Notes: generated by a model not told the origin, from the letters alone. Positions 48,107 to 58,289 are shown, numbered from the stretch's first letter. The stretch: 64,000 nt of DNA from Catenovulum agarivorans DS-2 (GCF_000568405.1 NZ_ARZY01000002.1:1-64000), one strand, 5' to 3'. Program-made: numbers and translations.

Positions 48107-50197
48107 ATGAAATTCGTTTACCCATTGATAGCTGCGGGTATATTAGCAGCATGTAGCCAAAGCAATTTAGACTCAATGTCTCAATCGCCGAAAGTATCAG
48201 GAGACAATCAAGTGGAAGCTGCCAACACTTTTCATTATCAAGATCATCATCGACCGCAATTCCACTTTACCCCTCAAGCGAATTGGATGAATGATCCAAA
48301 TGGTATGGTTTACCACAATGGTGAATATCATTTATTTTTTCAATATTATCCCGACGCAACTGTTTGGGGACCTATGCATTGGGGGCACGCTGTATCAAAA
48401 GACTTAGTTCATTGGCAAGAACTACCAATAGCACTTTATCCAGACCAGCACGGTTGGATATTTTCTGGTAGCGCAGTGGCAGATGTTAACAACACCTCTG
48501 GCTTAGGTACTACAGACAATCCACCGTTAATTGCGATTTATACTTATCACAATGAAGCAGAACGTCTGACTGGCAGTAAAAATTTCCAAACCCAAGGTAT
48601 TGCATATAGCTTGGATGATGGTCGAAGCTGGACACCTTATGCAGATAATCCAGTGTTAATTGGCCCAGATATTCCAGATTTTCGTGATCCTAAAGTTGCT
48701 TGGTATGAACCAGAAAACAAGTGGATTATGACTTTAGCGGTTGATGATCATATTAGTTTTTACTCTTCACCAAATTTAAAAGAATGGAAGTTTGAAAGTG
48801 ATTTTGGCATTGATGCCGGTACCCATGGTGGTGTTTGGGAATGCCCAGATCTAATCAAAATGCCAGTTGCAGGAAGCGACGAAGAAAAATACGTATTGTT
48901 AGTTAGCATTAACCCAGGTGGACCAAATGGAGGTTCGGCTACACAGTATTTTGTTGGCGATTTTGACGGCAATAAGTTCACTTTGGATGACAAATTTAAG
49001 CAAGATGTGAGCAAAATACCATCGCAATTTCCAGACGGTTTAGTGTTTGCTGACTTTGAAACGGATTTTTCTGAATGGACTTTATCCGGCACTGCGTTTT
49101 CTGGTGGGCCAGTTGCAGGTAATTATCCTAACCAAGGTGGCGTATCCAATTATATTGGTAAAAGGTTAGTTAACTCATTTTATAAAGGTGACGCTGCAAC
49201 AGGGACTATGACTTCAAAAACCTTCACTGTAGAGCAGCCATTTATCAACTTTTATGTTGGTGGTGGCATGCACCCTGGCAAAACCGCGGTTAATTTATTG
49301 GTCAACGGTAAGGTGGTACGTACGGCAACTGGGCCAAACAATGAGCGTTTAGAAATTGCTAGTTGGGATGTTTCCGACTTGGTTGGTCAACAAGCACAAA
49401 TTGAAATTGTCGATCGTGTGTCGGGCGGCTGGGGTCATATCAATGTTGATCATATTGTGTTCGCAGACAAAGCAGCCCATCCAGATATTGAACCAGCAGT
49501 GTGGCTAGATTATGGCACCGATAATTATGCCGGCGTTACATGGGCAAATGTGCCTGAAGATGACGGACGTTTCTTATTTATTGGTTGGATGAGTAATTGG
49601 TTGTACGCCAACAATACACCAACTGATAGATGGCGCAGTGCTATGACTATTCCACGAGAGTTGCAACTGTATAAAGCTGAAGCAGGTTACCGAATGCGCT
49701 CAGTACCGATTGATGAGCTTGATAAATTACGCACGAAATCTTTTATCGAGCAAGATACGTTGGTATACGGTGGTACTAACCTGAGTGCTTTGGCGAATAT
49801 ATCGAGTGCGCAATTCGAGTTAAATGCCACAGTCGATGCGCAATCGGCTAAGCACTTCAGTATTGATGTAGAAAATGCAGTTGGCGAAAAAGTATCGATC
49901 AAATTTGATCGCAGCAATAATCAATTGGTATTAGACAGAACGCAGTCAGGTAAATCTCGTTTCCATGGCTCATTTGCTAGCGAGCAAATCGCTCCGTTGG
50001 ACGGTTCAGCTCAACAGTATCAAATTAGGCTGTATCAGGATGCGTCGTCTACAGAAATATTCGTAAATAATGGCGAAATTGTTATGACTGCACTAGTCTT
50101 TCCTAATCAAGATTATAAGCAAGTAACAGTAAATGCCGAGCAAGAAATCAAATTGACACAGTGGTCTTTACACCAACTGCAGTCTATTTGGAAATAA
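48107..50197 (+). CDS. GH32 fructan hydrolase lipoprotein with an inserted domain
   Basis: The 696-residue enzyme is a lipoprotein (lipobox LAAC, C16, serine at +2, so sorted to the outer membrane). The GH32 catalytic residues are all present: nucleophile D63 in WMNDPNG, D194 in RDP and acid/base E245 in EC. Unusually, the five-bladed propeller is interrupted at about 315-455 by a domain beginning FETDFSEWTLSGTAF and ending GGWGHINVDHIVF, which is related to the triple-domain lipoprotein at 58.4 kb. Insertion at this point is seen in other GH32 enzymes. A C-terminal beta-sandwich follows. Levanase, inulinase or exo-fructosidase cannot be told apart. Two operators and its own promoter lie upstream. 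Confidence 0.93.
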   Translation: MKFVYPLIAAGILAACSQSNLDSMSQSPKVSGDNQVEAANTFHYQDHHRPQFHFTPQANWMNDPNGMVYHNGEYHLFFQYYPDATVWGPMHWGHAVSKDLVHWQELPIALYPDQHGWIFSGSAVADVNNTSGLGTTDNPPLIAIYTYHNEAERLTGSKNFQTQGIAYSLDDGRSWTPYADNPVLIGPDIPDFRDPKVAWYEPENKWIMTLAVDDHISFYSSPNLKEWKFESDFGIDAGTHGGVWECPDLIKMPVAGSDEEKYVLLVSINPGGPNGGSATQYFVGDFDGNKFTLDDKFKQDVSKIPSQFPDGLVFADFETDFSEWTLSGTAFSGGPVAGNYPNQGGVSNYIGKRLVNSFYKGDAATGTMTSKTFTVEQPFINFYVGGGMHPGKTAVNLLVNGKVVRTATGPNNERLEIASWDVSDLVGQQAQIEIVDRVSGGWGHINVDHIVFADKAAHPDIEPAVWLDYGTDNYAGVTWANVPEDDGRFLFIGWMSNWLYANNTPTDRWRSAMTIPRELQLYKAEAGYRMRSVPIDELDKLRTKSFIEQDTLVYGGTNLSALANISSAQFELNATVDAQSAKHFSIDVENAVGEKVSIKFDRSNNQLVLDRTQSGKSRFHGSFASEQIAPLDGSAQQYQIRLYQDASSTEIFVNNGEIVMTALVFPNQDYKQVTVNAEQEIKLTQWSLHQLQSIWK

Positions 50198-50202
50198 CAA
50201 GT

Positions 50203-50228
50203 TTAGGCAGGCTAGGATGCCTACCTAC
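50203..50228 (+). terminator. Possible hairpin after the GH32 gene
   Basis: TAGGCAGGC and GCCTACCTA pair with one mismatch. The tail is not T-rich, so this is weak. Confidence 0.3.
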
Positions 50229-50283
50229 AGATTTCTAACTTTAGCAAGGACGCATTTATGTTGGATAAATTTAGAAAATTTAA

Positions 50284-50293
50284 ACAACGTTGT
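50284..50293. promoter_or_regulatory. LacI-type operator, SusC-like gene
   Basis: ACAACGTTGT lies 45 bp upstream of the SusC-like start, within AAACAACGTTGTAA. Confidence 0.82.
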
Positions 50294-50338
50294 AATTTGT
50301 TGTTGCTTAATAACCTATAAACATGGGGACACACAAAC

Positions 50339-53332
50339 ATGAAAATGTTCAAGTTAAATCCGTTCAGTAGCAAAAGTGCGATTCCACAACTATGTGGCTC
50401 GTTGCTGTTAATGTTACCAACAGTCGGCTATACGGCTCAAGAAAGTGCACAAGAAGAATGTACTACAGAACAAATTGAGTTAGGTGTAAATGGCTGTGAA
50501 GTTGAAGAAACTATCATAGTGACAGGTTACAGTACTCAAAGAAAAGAAGACTTAACCGGGGCTGTATCTGTTGTTGAATTAGGTGATCTAGAAGATTTAC
50601 CCGCGGGCAATATTATGAAAAACCTGCAAGGTAAAATTCCGGGTTTATCAATCAGAACAGACGGTAATCCAGGCTCCGGTGCTTCAATTCGCATTCGTGG
50701 TCAAGGTATCGGTCGTTTGGGCAATAACGACCCGCTATACATTGTTGACGGTATTCCAACAAAGTTAGGTATGCATGAACTTAACTCACGAGATTTTGCG
50801 TCGGTGCAAGTGTTAAAAGACGCATCTGCTGCAAGTATTTATGGTGCGCGTTCTGGCAACGGTGTCATTGTCATTACCACTAAAAACGGTGCGTCTGAAG
50901 ATATCAAGCTTGATGTTTCTTACAGCCAATCAACCCAAGAATTCAAGTACGATTTAAATCCACTAAATACAAAGCAGCGTGCTCAGGTAATTTGGCAAGC
51001 CGCGGTCAACGACGGCAGTGATCCAAATTCAGCGAGTCCTTTATATCAATATGATTGGAACGGTGACTACACAAGTCCACAATTAAATAAAATTATTTTA
51101 CCTAATTCGCTTGACCAAGAAGGGAATACTACACCAGCGGTACCGGGTACTGATTGGTTTAACGAAGTCATTCAAACATCTAAAATTCGTGATTTTCATA
51201 TATCAGCATCAGGTGGTTCAGACCGAGGGCACGGTTATATCTCACTTGGATATTTTGATGCAGAAGGTGTGGTAAAAGGCTCTAAGTTTGAACGTATTTC
51301 ATTTAGAGCGAATTCTCGTTACGAAATCATTGATGATATTTTTGCGGTTGGCGAAAACTTAACGGTTACACACCAAGTTGAAAACCAAAATAATCGAGAT
51401 GCTGGCAACATTGTTAGCTTAGCGATCGAGCAACAATCTATTGTTCCAGTGTACAACGATGACGGTAGTGACTTTGGCGGCCCACGCTCGGGTATTAACG
51501 ACAGACGAAATCCAGTTTCACTTATTGAAGGAAACAAGGGTAACGACAGCCGTTACAATCGCCTTATGGGTAATGTTTATGCTGAGCTAAAACCTTTAGA
51601 CGGGCTAACATTACGTTCGAACTTCGGGTTAGATTATGGCCAGTTCTATTACCGCCGACTATTCCCAACAGTCTCTGAAGGTAACTTATACAACGAAGAA
51701 CGTATAACAACCCAACAGAATTGGGAGCAAACAACCGTTTGGTCAAATACAGCCGAATACAAAACCACTTTCGATAGCAAACATAACTTAACCGTGCTTG
51801 CCGGTACAGAGTCTATCGAATTCGAACGTGAAGGATTTTTTGTATCTTCTACGGGGCTACTAATTGAAGATCGAGATTATGCCTTTTTAGATGCCGCAAC
51901 AGGTGGTGGTGTCGCATCGGGTGGTGGCGATGAGTGGTCACTGAACTCATACTTTGCCAAAGTAGACTATAACTACGATGATAAATACCTATTGTCAGGT
52001 ACGATTCGTCGCGATGGTTCTTCACGTTTTGGTGAAAACAATCAATATGGTAATTTCCCCGCATTTTCAGCTGGTTGGGTTATCAGCAACGAAGATTTCT
52101 TTGATGTACCATTGCTATCAACCTTAAAACTACGTGCAAGTTGGGGTCGTACAGGTAATCAAGAAATAGATACTCGTGCAACTTCGTTCACCTATCAAAC
52201 CTTGTATTCAACACCATCAGTGTTCACCACTGAGCAAGATAATGGCACAGCTTACGATATCGGCGGTAACGACCAAGGTGTATTACCATCTGGTTTTGTA
52301 CGTACCCAAACAGCCAACCCAGATCTAAAATGGGAAACGTCAGAAATGGTTAACTTTGGTATCGACTTTAGCCTTTATTACGGCACCATTTACGGTACCT
52401 TGGATATTTTTGACAAAGAAACCAGTGACATTTTAACCCTCACTGAACCTCTAGCGACATTGGGTGAGGGCGCTCAACAAATCGTTAATGGTGGCACAGT
52501 AACCAACAAAGGTTGGGAGTTCACAATCGGTTATGATGATTACATTGAAATAGACGGCATAGGTGAAATTAAATTTGATGTTTTTGCTAATATTTTTGCC
52601 GGTGACAATGAAGTAACCGACTTACCAGACAATGTTAAAAATAGCTTTGGTGGTAATGGTGACGACATCACTATTTTGGGTCACTCAGTTAACGCTAACT
52701 ATGGTTATGTCGCTGATGGTTTATTTCAAAGTGATGAAGACGTTGCCGCTCATGCAGACCAAACAGGCGCGGCACCAGGGCGTATTCGTTACGCAGATTT
52801 AAATCAAGATGGTGTAATTGACGATAAAGACCAAACTTTCTTTGCAGAAATGGATCCAGACTATGAATATGGTTTTGGTATCAATCTAGAATATGAAAAC
52901 TGGGATTTCAGCATGTTCTGGCAAGGCATCGAAGGCGGTCAAATTCGTAATGGCTGGCGCAACTTCACAGACTTAGTATCAGTCGGTACCACCAGCAACT
53001 TTGGTGATCGTGTGTTATCAGCTTGGACACCAGAAAATTCAAATTCAGATATTCCAGCCTTGTCATTACAAGACACCAATGGTGAAGGCCGCAATTCGAC
53101 ATTCTATTATGAAGATGCGTCTTATTTGAAACTTCGTAATATTACCCTTGGATACAAACCTGACGACAAAACAGTGCGTGATTTAGGCATTAGCCATTTA
53201 CGTGTCTACTTGTCTGCATCTAATTTATTAACTTTCACTCCGGACGGCACAATTAGCCAAGATCCCGAAACACCAGATGCAACTTTCCCAGTACCAAGAA
53301 CTATCACATTTGGTATTGATGTCGGTTTCTAA
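50339..53332 (+). CDS. SusC/RagA-type TonB-dependent outer-membrane receptor
   Basis: The 997-residue barrel protein has the plug-domain signatures of the SusC family: LTGAVSVV, NIMKNLQGKIPGL, PLYIVDGIP and VLKDASAASIYGARSGNG. Unlike most Bacteroidota members it lacks the N-terminal CarboxypepD-reg domain; instead a short leader is followed directly by a TonB-box-like EETIIVTGY (residues 56-64). The C-terminus ends in phenylalanine (GIDVGF) as barrels do. It would import fructan fragments with SusD, whose gene starts 46 bp downstream. The substrate is inferred from neighbours. Confidence 0.95.
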   Translation: MKMFKLNPFSSKSAIPQLCGSLLLMLPTVGYTAQESAQEECTTEQIELGVNGCEVEETIIVTGYSTQRKEDLTGAVSVVELGDLEDLPAGNIMKNLQGKIPGLSIRTDGNPGSGASIRIRGQGIGRLGNNDPLYIVDGIPTKLGMHELNSRDFASVQVLKDASAASIYGARSGNGVIVITTKNGASEDIKLDVSYSQSTQEFKYDLNPLNTKQRAQVIWQAAVNDGSDPNSASPLYQYDWNGDYTSPQLNKIILPNSLDQEGNTTPAVPGTDWFNEVIQTSKIRDFHISASGGSDRGHGYISLGYFDAEGVVKGSKFERISFRANSRYEIIDDIFAVGENLTVTHQVENQNNRDAGNIVSLAIEQQSIVPVYNDDGSDFGGPRSGINDRRNPVSLIEGNKGNDSRYNRLMGNVYAELKPLDGLTLRSNFGLDYGQFYYRRLFPTVSEGNLYNEERITTQQNWEQTTVWSNTAEYKTTFDSKHNLTVLAGTESIEFEREGFFVSSTGLLIEDRDYAFLDAATGGGVASGGGDEWSLNSYFAKVDYNYDDKYLLSGTIRRDGSSRFGENNQYGNFPAFSAGWVISNEDFFDVPLLSTLKLRASWGRTGNQEIDTRATSFTYQTLYSTPSVFTTEQDNGTAYDIGGNDQGVLPSGFVRTQTANPDLKWETSEMVNFGIDFSLYYGTIYGTLDIFDKETSDILTLTEPLATLGEGAQQIVNGGTVTNKGWEFTIGYDDYIEIDGIGEIKFDVFANIFAGDNEVTDLPDNVKNSFGGNGDDITILGHSVNANYGYVADGLFQSDEDVAAHADQTGAAPGRIRYADLNQDGVIDDKDQTFFAEMDPDYEYGFGINLEYENWDFSMFWQGIEGGQIRNGWRNFTDLVSVGTTSNFGDRVLSAWTPENSNSDIPALSLQDTNGEGRNSTFYYEDASYLKLRNITLGYKPDDKTVRDLGISHLRVYLSASNLLTFTPDGTISQDPETPDATFPVPRTITFGIDVGF

Positions 53333-53378
53333 TTCAACCACGTGTAATAACTCAGGAACAGTATTTAGAGAGAAGATT

Positions 53379-55133
53379 ATGAAAAACTTAAAGAAACTTA
53401 TCAGTGCGTCAGTATTGGCCGGTTTGTTAGCTGCATGTGGTGCAGATTTAGATGAACCAGAACCAAAAGCAGTTTTAGGCCCAGACGCAGTAACAGAAGA
53501 AGACAACATTGATCGTTTGGTTATCGCGGCCTATGCATTTTTAGGCAATGATCACTATTCAATCCCACATTCATTTTGGTTAACCGGTAACTTGCGTGCG
53601 GGTGATGCTCATAAAGGTGGTGATGGTATTGATGATGTGCAATGGGGTCATGAACTGTCGGTATTTACCGGTTTAAAACCTGATTTATCTCAATTGCCGC
53701 GAGACTTTATTGATATCAACAATAATCAATGGGTGCGTTGGTACGCAGCAGTGTCGCGCGCAAATGCAGCGTTATCAGCCATGCAAGCGGCGGATGTAGA
53801 TGAACCAGCAAAAGAAGCTGAATTGAGATTTGTCCGTGGTATTTTCTACTTTTGGCTGAAAATTCATTATAAACATATCCCGATTGTACCAGCTGATGCT
53901 TTGCCTGCAGAGGTAGCACAAATCGGTAATAGAGATATGACAGACCAAGAAACTTGGCAGTTTATTGTTGATGAGTTTGCATTTGCTGCAAATAATCTTC
54001 CTGCGGTGCAAGCAGATGTTGGTCGTGCGAATAAATACTCAGCGCAAGCTTTCCAGGCAAAAGCATTATTGTTTAAAGCTTATGTCCAAGATGAAAATCA
54101 TCAAGTTACCAGTATTAACCAAAGTGAATTGGCAGACGTTGTGAGCTTAACCGAAAGCATTATTTCATCGGGTGAATATGCATTAAATGAAGATTACGCG
54201 AATAACTTTTTGTACGAATTCGAAAATAGTAAAGAGTCTGTCTTTTCTATTCAACGTTCTCAACAAGATGGTTCGCAAGATGGTAAAGGCGCGTTTGCTT
54301 TTGCGTTAAATGGTCCACAAGCTGAAATTGATGGTTTTTATGGTTGTTGTGGTTTCCATGTGCCGACGGATAACTTTGTTAACGCGTTTAAAACAGATGC
54401 GACGACTGGTTTACCTTTGTTTGACAGCTATAACGACAGCATATACGTATATGCTGATCCAGTTGACCCTCGTTTAGACCATACGGTCGCGATGGAAGAT
54501 AAGCCTGTTAAATATGACTCAAATGTTGTTCATAAAGGGGCTGACTGGGCGCGTAAAGCTGACCAATATGGTTCACACACCTCGATAAAAGAGTTAGAAC
54601 TGCCTTCGTGTAATTGTTTAATGAAAAACGGTAATAACGACGTTAAACCATTTACTTTAACTTCAATGAATACACCGATTTTACGTTATTCAGATGTATT
54701 GTTGATGCAAGCAGAAGCTTTGATTGAAATTGGCGGTAATGACAATTTAGAAAAAGCACGAGAATTGATTAATCAATTGCGTGCGCGTGCGAAAAACAGT
54801 ACTGACAAATTGGTCGCTGCTGGCGTGCAAAGTAACTACAAAGTTGAAGAGTATAGCCAAGCATTTGTTGACCAAGACGAAGCGCGTAAAGCGTTACGTT
54901 GGGAACGTCGTTTAGAGCTTGGTTTAGAAGGGCATAGATTCTTTGACTTAGTGCGCTGGGGAATTGCAGCCTCTTGGCTAAACAACAGTTATTTTCCAAC
55001 TGAGCGTGAGCGCAAAGTATATCTAGCCGGTGCAGAGTTTAGCCCAGGTAAACATGAATATTTACCTATTCCGTTAGAGCAAATCGTATTAAGCCGTAAC
55101 GGTAAAGAATACGTGCAAAACCCAGGTTATTAA
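53379..55133 (+). CDS. SusD/RagB-type glycan-binding lipoprotein
   Basis: The 584-residue protein is a SusD homologue. It has a lipobox (LLAAC, C20, glycine at +2), TPR-like helices and the family C-terminal blocks RYSDVLLMQAEAL, WERRLELGLEGHRFFDLVRWG and EYLPIP. The ATG at 53379 was chosen over a far upstream in-frame ATG inside the SusC end because it gives the signal peptide and has an AGAGAGAAG ribosome site. The acidic stretch after the cysteine is not the classic Bacteroidota export signal. It should cap the SusC barrel and bind fructan outside the cell. Confidence 0.95.
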   Translation: MKNLKKLISASVLAGLLAACGADLDEPEPKAVLGPDAVTEEDNIDRLVIAAYAFLGNDHYSIPHSFWLTGNLRAGDAHKGGDGIDDVQWGHELSVFTGLKPDLSQLPRDFIDINNNQWVRWYAAVSRANAALSAMQAADVDEPAKEAELRFVRGIFYFWLKIHYKHIPIVPADALPAEVAQIGNRDMTDQETWQFIVDEFAFAANNLPAVQADVGRANKYSAQAFQAKALLFKAYVQDENHQVTSINQSELADVVSLTESIISSGEYALNEDYANNFLYEFENSKESVFSIQRSQQDGSQDGKGAFAFALNGPQAEIDGFYGCCGFHVPTDNFVNAFKTDATTGLPLFDSYNDSIYVYADPVDPRLDHTVAMEDKPVKYDSNVVHKGADWARKADQYGSHTSIKELELPSCNCLMKNGNNDVKPFTLTSMNTPILRYSDVLLMQAEALIEIGGNDNLEKARELINQLRARAKNSTDKLVAAGVQSNYKVEEYSQAFVDQDEARKALRWERRLELGLEGHRFFDLVRWGIAASWLNNSYFPTERERKVYLAGAEFSPGKHEYLPIPLEQIVLSRNGKEYVQNPGY

Positions 55134-55142
55134 TCTGTTTTG

Positions 55143-55181
55143 AGAGTGTTGCTGCCCAGTGCAGTAACACTCTGCTTTTTT
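55143..55181 (+). terminator. Terminator after the SusD-like gene
   Basis: The 13-base-pair stem AGAGTGTTGCTGC / GCAGTAACACTCT (one G-T pair) encloses CCAGT and is followed by GCTTTTTT. It would reduce transcription into the next gene. Confidence 0.88.
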
Positions 55182-55191
55182 AGAGGTCGAT

Positions 55192-58100
55192 ATGCGTTAT
55201 TTATATTTTGTTTTGTTCTTGCCTATTGTTGTAGCTTGCGGCGGCGGCTCAAATTCTGATGCTACCAATGTCAACACTGACACGCCAACCCACGAACAAC
55301 CACAAACTGAACAAACTATAGATGATGAAATTGCAAATTTGGCTGCACTTGCAACTTTTGATGCTAATACAGTCAAACCTCAACATAATTTAGCCGCACA
55401 AGGTGCAATTTTTGAGTTAGGCAAAGCTTTGTTCTTTAGCACAGATCTAAGCATGCAAGACGATGTAGCTTGTGTATCTTGTCATCATCCACAGTTAGGT
55501 GGTGGAGATGCATTGTCGTTGCCTGTTGGTGTAGATGCGCTTGATATTAAAGTGATAGGACCAGGTCGTACACACGACGGAGAACGAGTTAAAGATCCGT
55601 TAGCCGATGGTGGGCCAAATGTTCCACGTAACGCCCAAACCACCTTTAACTTGCACGTATACACAGAGCATATGTTTTGGGATGGCAGAATTGAGCGCTT
55701 AACTAACGGGATAAAAACACCTGATAGTGTGGCAAAACAAACAGACCCAAGTGTAGGTGATGATTTAGTTGAAGCCCAAGCGAGATTTCCAATAGTATCA
55801 ACCAATGAAATGTTTGGTCATGGCAGTGATGCTGGTAAATCCAACACCGAAAAACGTCAATTATTAGTTGAAAAGCTTAAACAGAAACAAGCTTGGTTAG
55901 ATCTTTTTACCGCCGCATTTGCAGATGGCAGCGATGAAAATGCAGCTGATTTGCTGACAGTTGATAACATAGCTAAAGCTTTAGCCCACTATCAAAAATC
56001 GCAAGTTTTTATCAACGCCCCTTGGTTTGATTATTTAGCGGGCGACACATCTGCTATTTCTGAATCAGCCAAAAAAGGTGCATTATTGTTTTACAAACCG
56101 CTTGGGCAAGGTGGTTATGGTTGTAATGTTTGCCATAGCGGAGCTGGTTTTACCGATAATCAATTTCACAATATTGCGGTGCCGCAAATTGGCCGAGGTA
56201 AAAATACCGCTGCTTTTGACACGGGTCGTGCACTGGTCACCTCGTTGCAGCAAGACAAATATAGTTTCCGTACACCCAGTTTATTGAACATAGAGGTGAC
56301 AGCACCTTACGGGCACTCGGGCGCGTATTTAACCTTAGCGCAAATGGTAAAACATCATGTGGGTGTTGAATCTGCACTCGTTGAATTCGATTATTCGTTA
56401 ACTGACAATCCACAATTTGCCCATTTGCCGGTAGACGCACAGCGCAATCAAGAGCGCAGCAGCCGCGCATTTGAAATATGGCAAACCTCTGAAGATAGAG
56501 ATTTATTGGCAACATCTGTATTTGGTCAAAACAATATCAATGATTTGGTTGCTTTTTTAACCACATTAACAGACCCATGCACTAAAGATGCTGCGTGTTT
56601 GCAACCTTGGGTTGAAACAGGCTCAAATTCGGCCGAAGCACTCGCAATATTGCCCGCACAGTTTGCTACTTTTGATGAACAGATAAGTACATGGCAGCCA
56701 GCTACCAACAACGGCGGACAGCAAGGCCAAGTTGTTGACGAGACGACGGCATTTACTCATGTAAGTTCATTAACAGGGTTCGATTATAATTTAGCCGCTG
56801 CTGAATTTACCGATGAAATGCATACCATTGCTGGTGGGGTCAGTGTTGCCGATATCGATCAAGATGGTTGGTTAGATATATTTGTGAGCCATGGCAATCA
56901 ACCAGGCAAGCTATTTAGAAATAACCAAGGGGTCTACCAAGAAATTACATCAACACAGTTAAGCAGTTTGAAAGGTATCCAATTTAGTTCGATATTTATC
57001 GATTTAAATGCTGATACTTGGCCTGATTTAATTGTGCTTAATGACGATATCAGCATGGGTTATTTGCAAGTATTTATCAATCAAGCTGGAAATGGTTTTG
57101 TTGAAGACAGTAGTAAAAAAGGTTTGAGTTTTAGTCGGTTTTCGCACTCAATTGCCGCAGGTGATTATGATGCTGATGGTGATTTAGACCTCTACGTAAC
57201 TCATTGGAATACAGGGCGAATTAAACCAGTGAGCCGAGAGAATTTGTGGCGAAATGACAATGGCGTTTTTACCGACGTAAGCCATCTATTGCCGGCACCA
57301 CGCAGCTCACAGCTTTATGGTGATATAGATATGCAATTTACCCCAGCATTTTACGATTACGATCAAGACGGCCTACTGGACATACTTATTGCGGCAGATT
57401 TTGGAACTTCACAAGTGCTAAAAAATACCGGTGACGCGGGTTTTATTGATGCGACCCCAGCAAGTATAACCGATGAAAACGGTATGGGCAGTGCATTAGG
57501 TGATTACGACAATGACGGTGATTTAGACTGGTTTGTTTCGTCAATATGGAACCCATCGGAACATAAAGCATATGACGGTGGCGAGTCAGGCAATCGATTA
57601 TATCGTAATGATAACGGCACTTGGGTGGATACAACCGACAAGGCTGGCGTGCGCTTTGGTTATTGGGGTTGGGGCGCTTGTTTTGCAGACTTCAACCAAG
57701 ATGGCTGGGAGGATATTTTCCATACCAATGGCATGACAGATGGACGCATTGCCAGTGAATCTGAAGTTAGCCAATTTTTTACAGATCCAAGCCTTTTATA
57801 CATCAATCAACAAAATGGCACTTTTACCGAAGAGTCGGTTGAGTGGGGCATATCACATACGGGGCAAGGCCGCGGGATAAGTTGTTTTGATTTTGATAAC
57901 GATGGTGACCAAGACATCCTAATTGCCCACAACGGTAAAGCACCTCAGTTGTATAGGAACAATAATCAAGGTAATTATTTAACCGTTCAACTTAAGCAGT
58001 CAGGGACTAATCGCAATGCGATAGGCGCAAAAGTGACAGTGGTTACAGATGTTGGCAGCCAAACAAAATGGCTAACGTTAAACTCTAACTATATGTCGAA

Positions 58101-58236
58101 TAACCCAACGCTTGTTTATTTTGGATTAGGCCAAGCTCAGGGCATAACGCGCGTTGAAATTGTATGGCCAGATGGCAGTACAACATCAAAGCAGCAGGTT
58201 TCATTAAATCAAGTAATTGTTATTACAAAACCGTAG
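55192..58236 (+). CDS. Lipoprotein fusing a di-heme peroxidase (MauG-like) region to FG-GAP and ASPIC/UnbV repeats
   Basis: The 1014-residue protein is a lipoprotein (VVAC, C16). Residues about 65-465 resemble di-heme cytochrome c peroxidase/MauG with two haem motifs, CVSCH (94-98) and CNVCH (311-315). From about 530 on, FG-GAP/VCBS-type repeats with calcium-binding DxDxDG loops follow (DYDADGDLD, DYDQDGLLD, DFDNDGDQD), and the last 90 residues are an ASPIC/UnbV module. MauG-type enzymes oxidise partner proteins or small molecules; a role in fructan use is not evident. The terminator before it suggests lower expression than SusCD unless it has its own promoter, which I do not see. Confidence 0.88.
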   Translation: MRYLYFVLFLPIVVACGGGSNSDATNVNTDTPTHEQPQTEQTIDDEIANLAALATFDANTVKPQHNLAAQGAIFELGKALFFSTDLSMQDDVACVSCHHPQLGGGDALSLPVGVDALDIKVIGPGRTHDGERVKDPLADGGPNVPRNAQTTFNLHVYTEHMFWDGRIERLTNGIKTPDSVAKQTDPSVGDDLVEAQARFPIVSTNEMFGHGSDAGKSNTEKRQLLVEKLKQKQAWLDLFTAAFADGSDENAADLLTVDNIAKALAHYQKSQVFINAPWFDYLAGDTSAISESAKKGALLFYKPLGQGGYGCNVCHSGAGFTDNQFHNIAVPQIGRGKNTAAFDTGRALVTSLQQDKYSFRTPSLLNIEVTAPYGHSGAYLTLAQMVKHHVGVESALVEFDYSLTDNPQFAHLPVDAQRNQERSSRAFEIWQTSEDRDLLATSVFGQNNINDLVAFLTTLTDPCTKDAACLQPWVETGSNSAEALAILPAQFATFDEQISTWQPATNNGGQQGQVVDETTAFTHVSSLTGFDYNLAAAEFTDEMHTIAGGVSVADIDQDGWLDIFVSHGNQPGKLFRNNQGVYQEITSTQLSSLKGIQFSSIFIDLNADTWPDLIVLNDDISMGYLQVFINQAGNGFVEDSSKKGLSFSRFSHSIAAGDYDADGDLDLYVTHWNTGRIKPVSRENLWRNDNGVFTDVSHLLPAPRSSQLYGDIDMQFTPAFYDYDQDGLLDILIAADFGTSQVLKNTGDAGFIDATPASITDENGMGSALGDYDNDGDLDWFVSSIWNPSEHKAYDGGESGNRLYRNDNGTWVDTTDKAGVRFGYWGWGACFADFNQDGWEDIFHTNGMTDGRIASESEVSQFFTDPSLLYINQQNGTFTEESVEWGISHTGQGRGISCFDFDNDGDQDILIAHNGKAPQLYRNNNQGNYLTVQLKQSGTNRNAIGAKVTVVTDVGSQTKWLTLNSNYMSNNPTLVYFGLGQAQGITRVEIVWPDGSTTSKQQVSLNQVIVITKP

Positions 58237-58289
58237 GTAAAATATTTGTTGTAAATGTTGCAAATAAGGTTGTTATTAAATATATTAAA

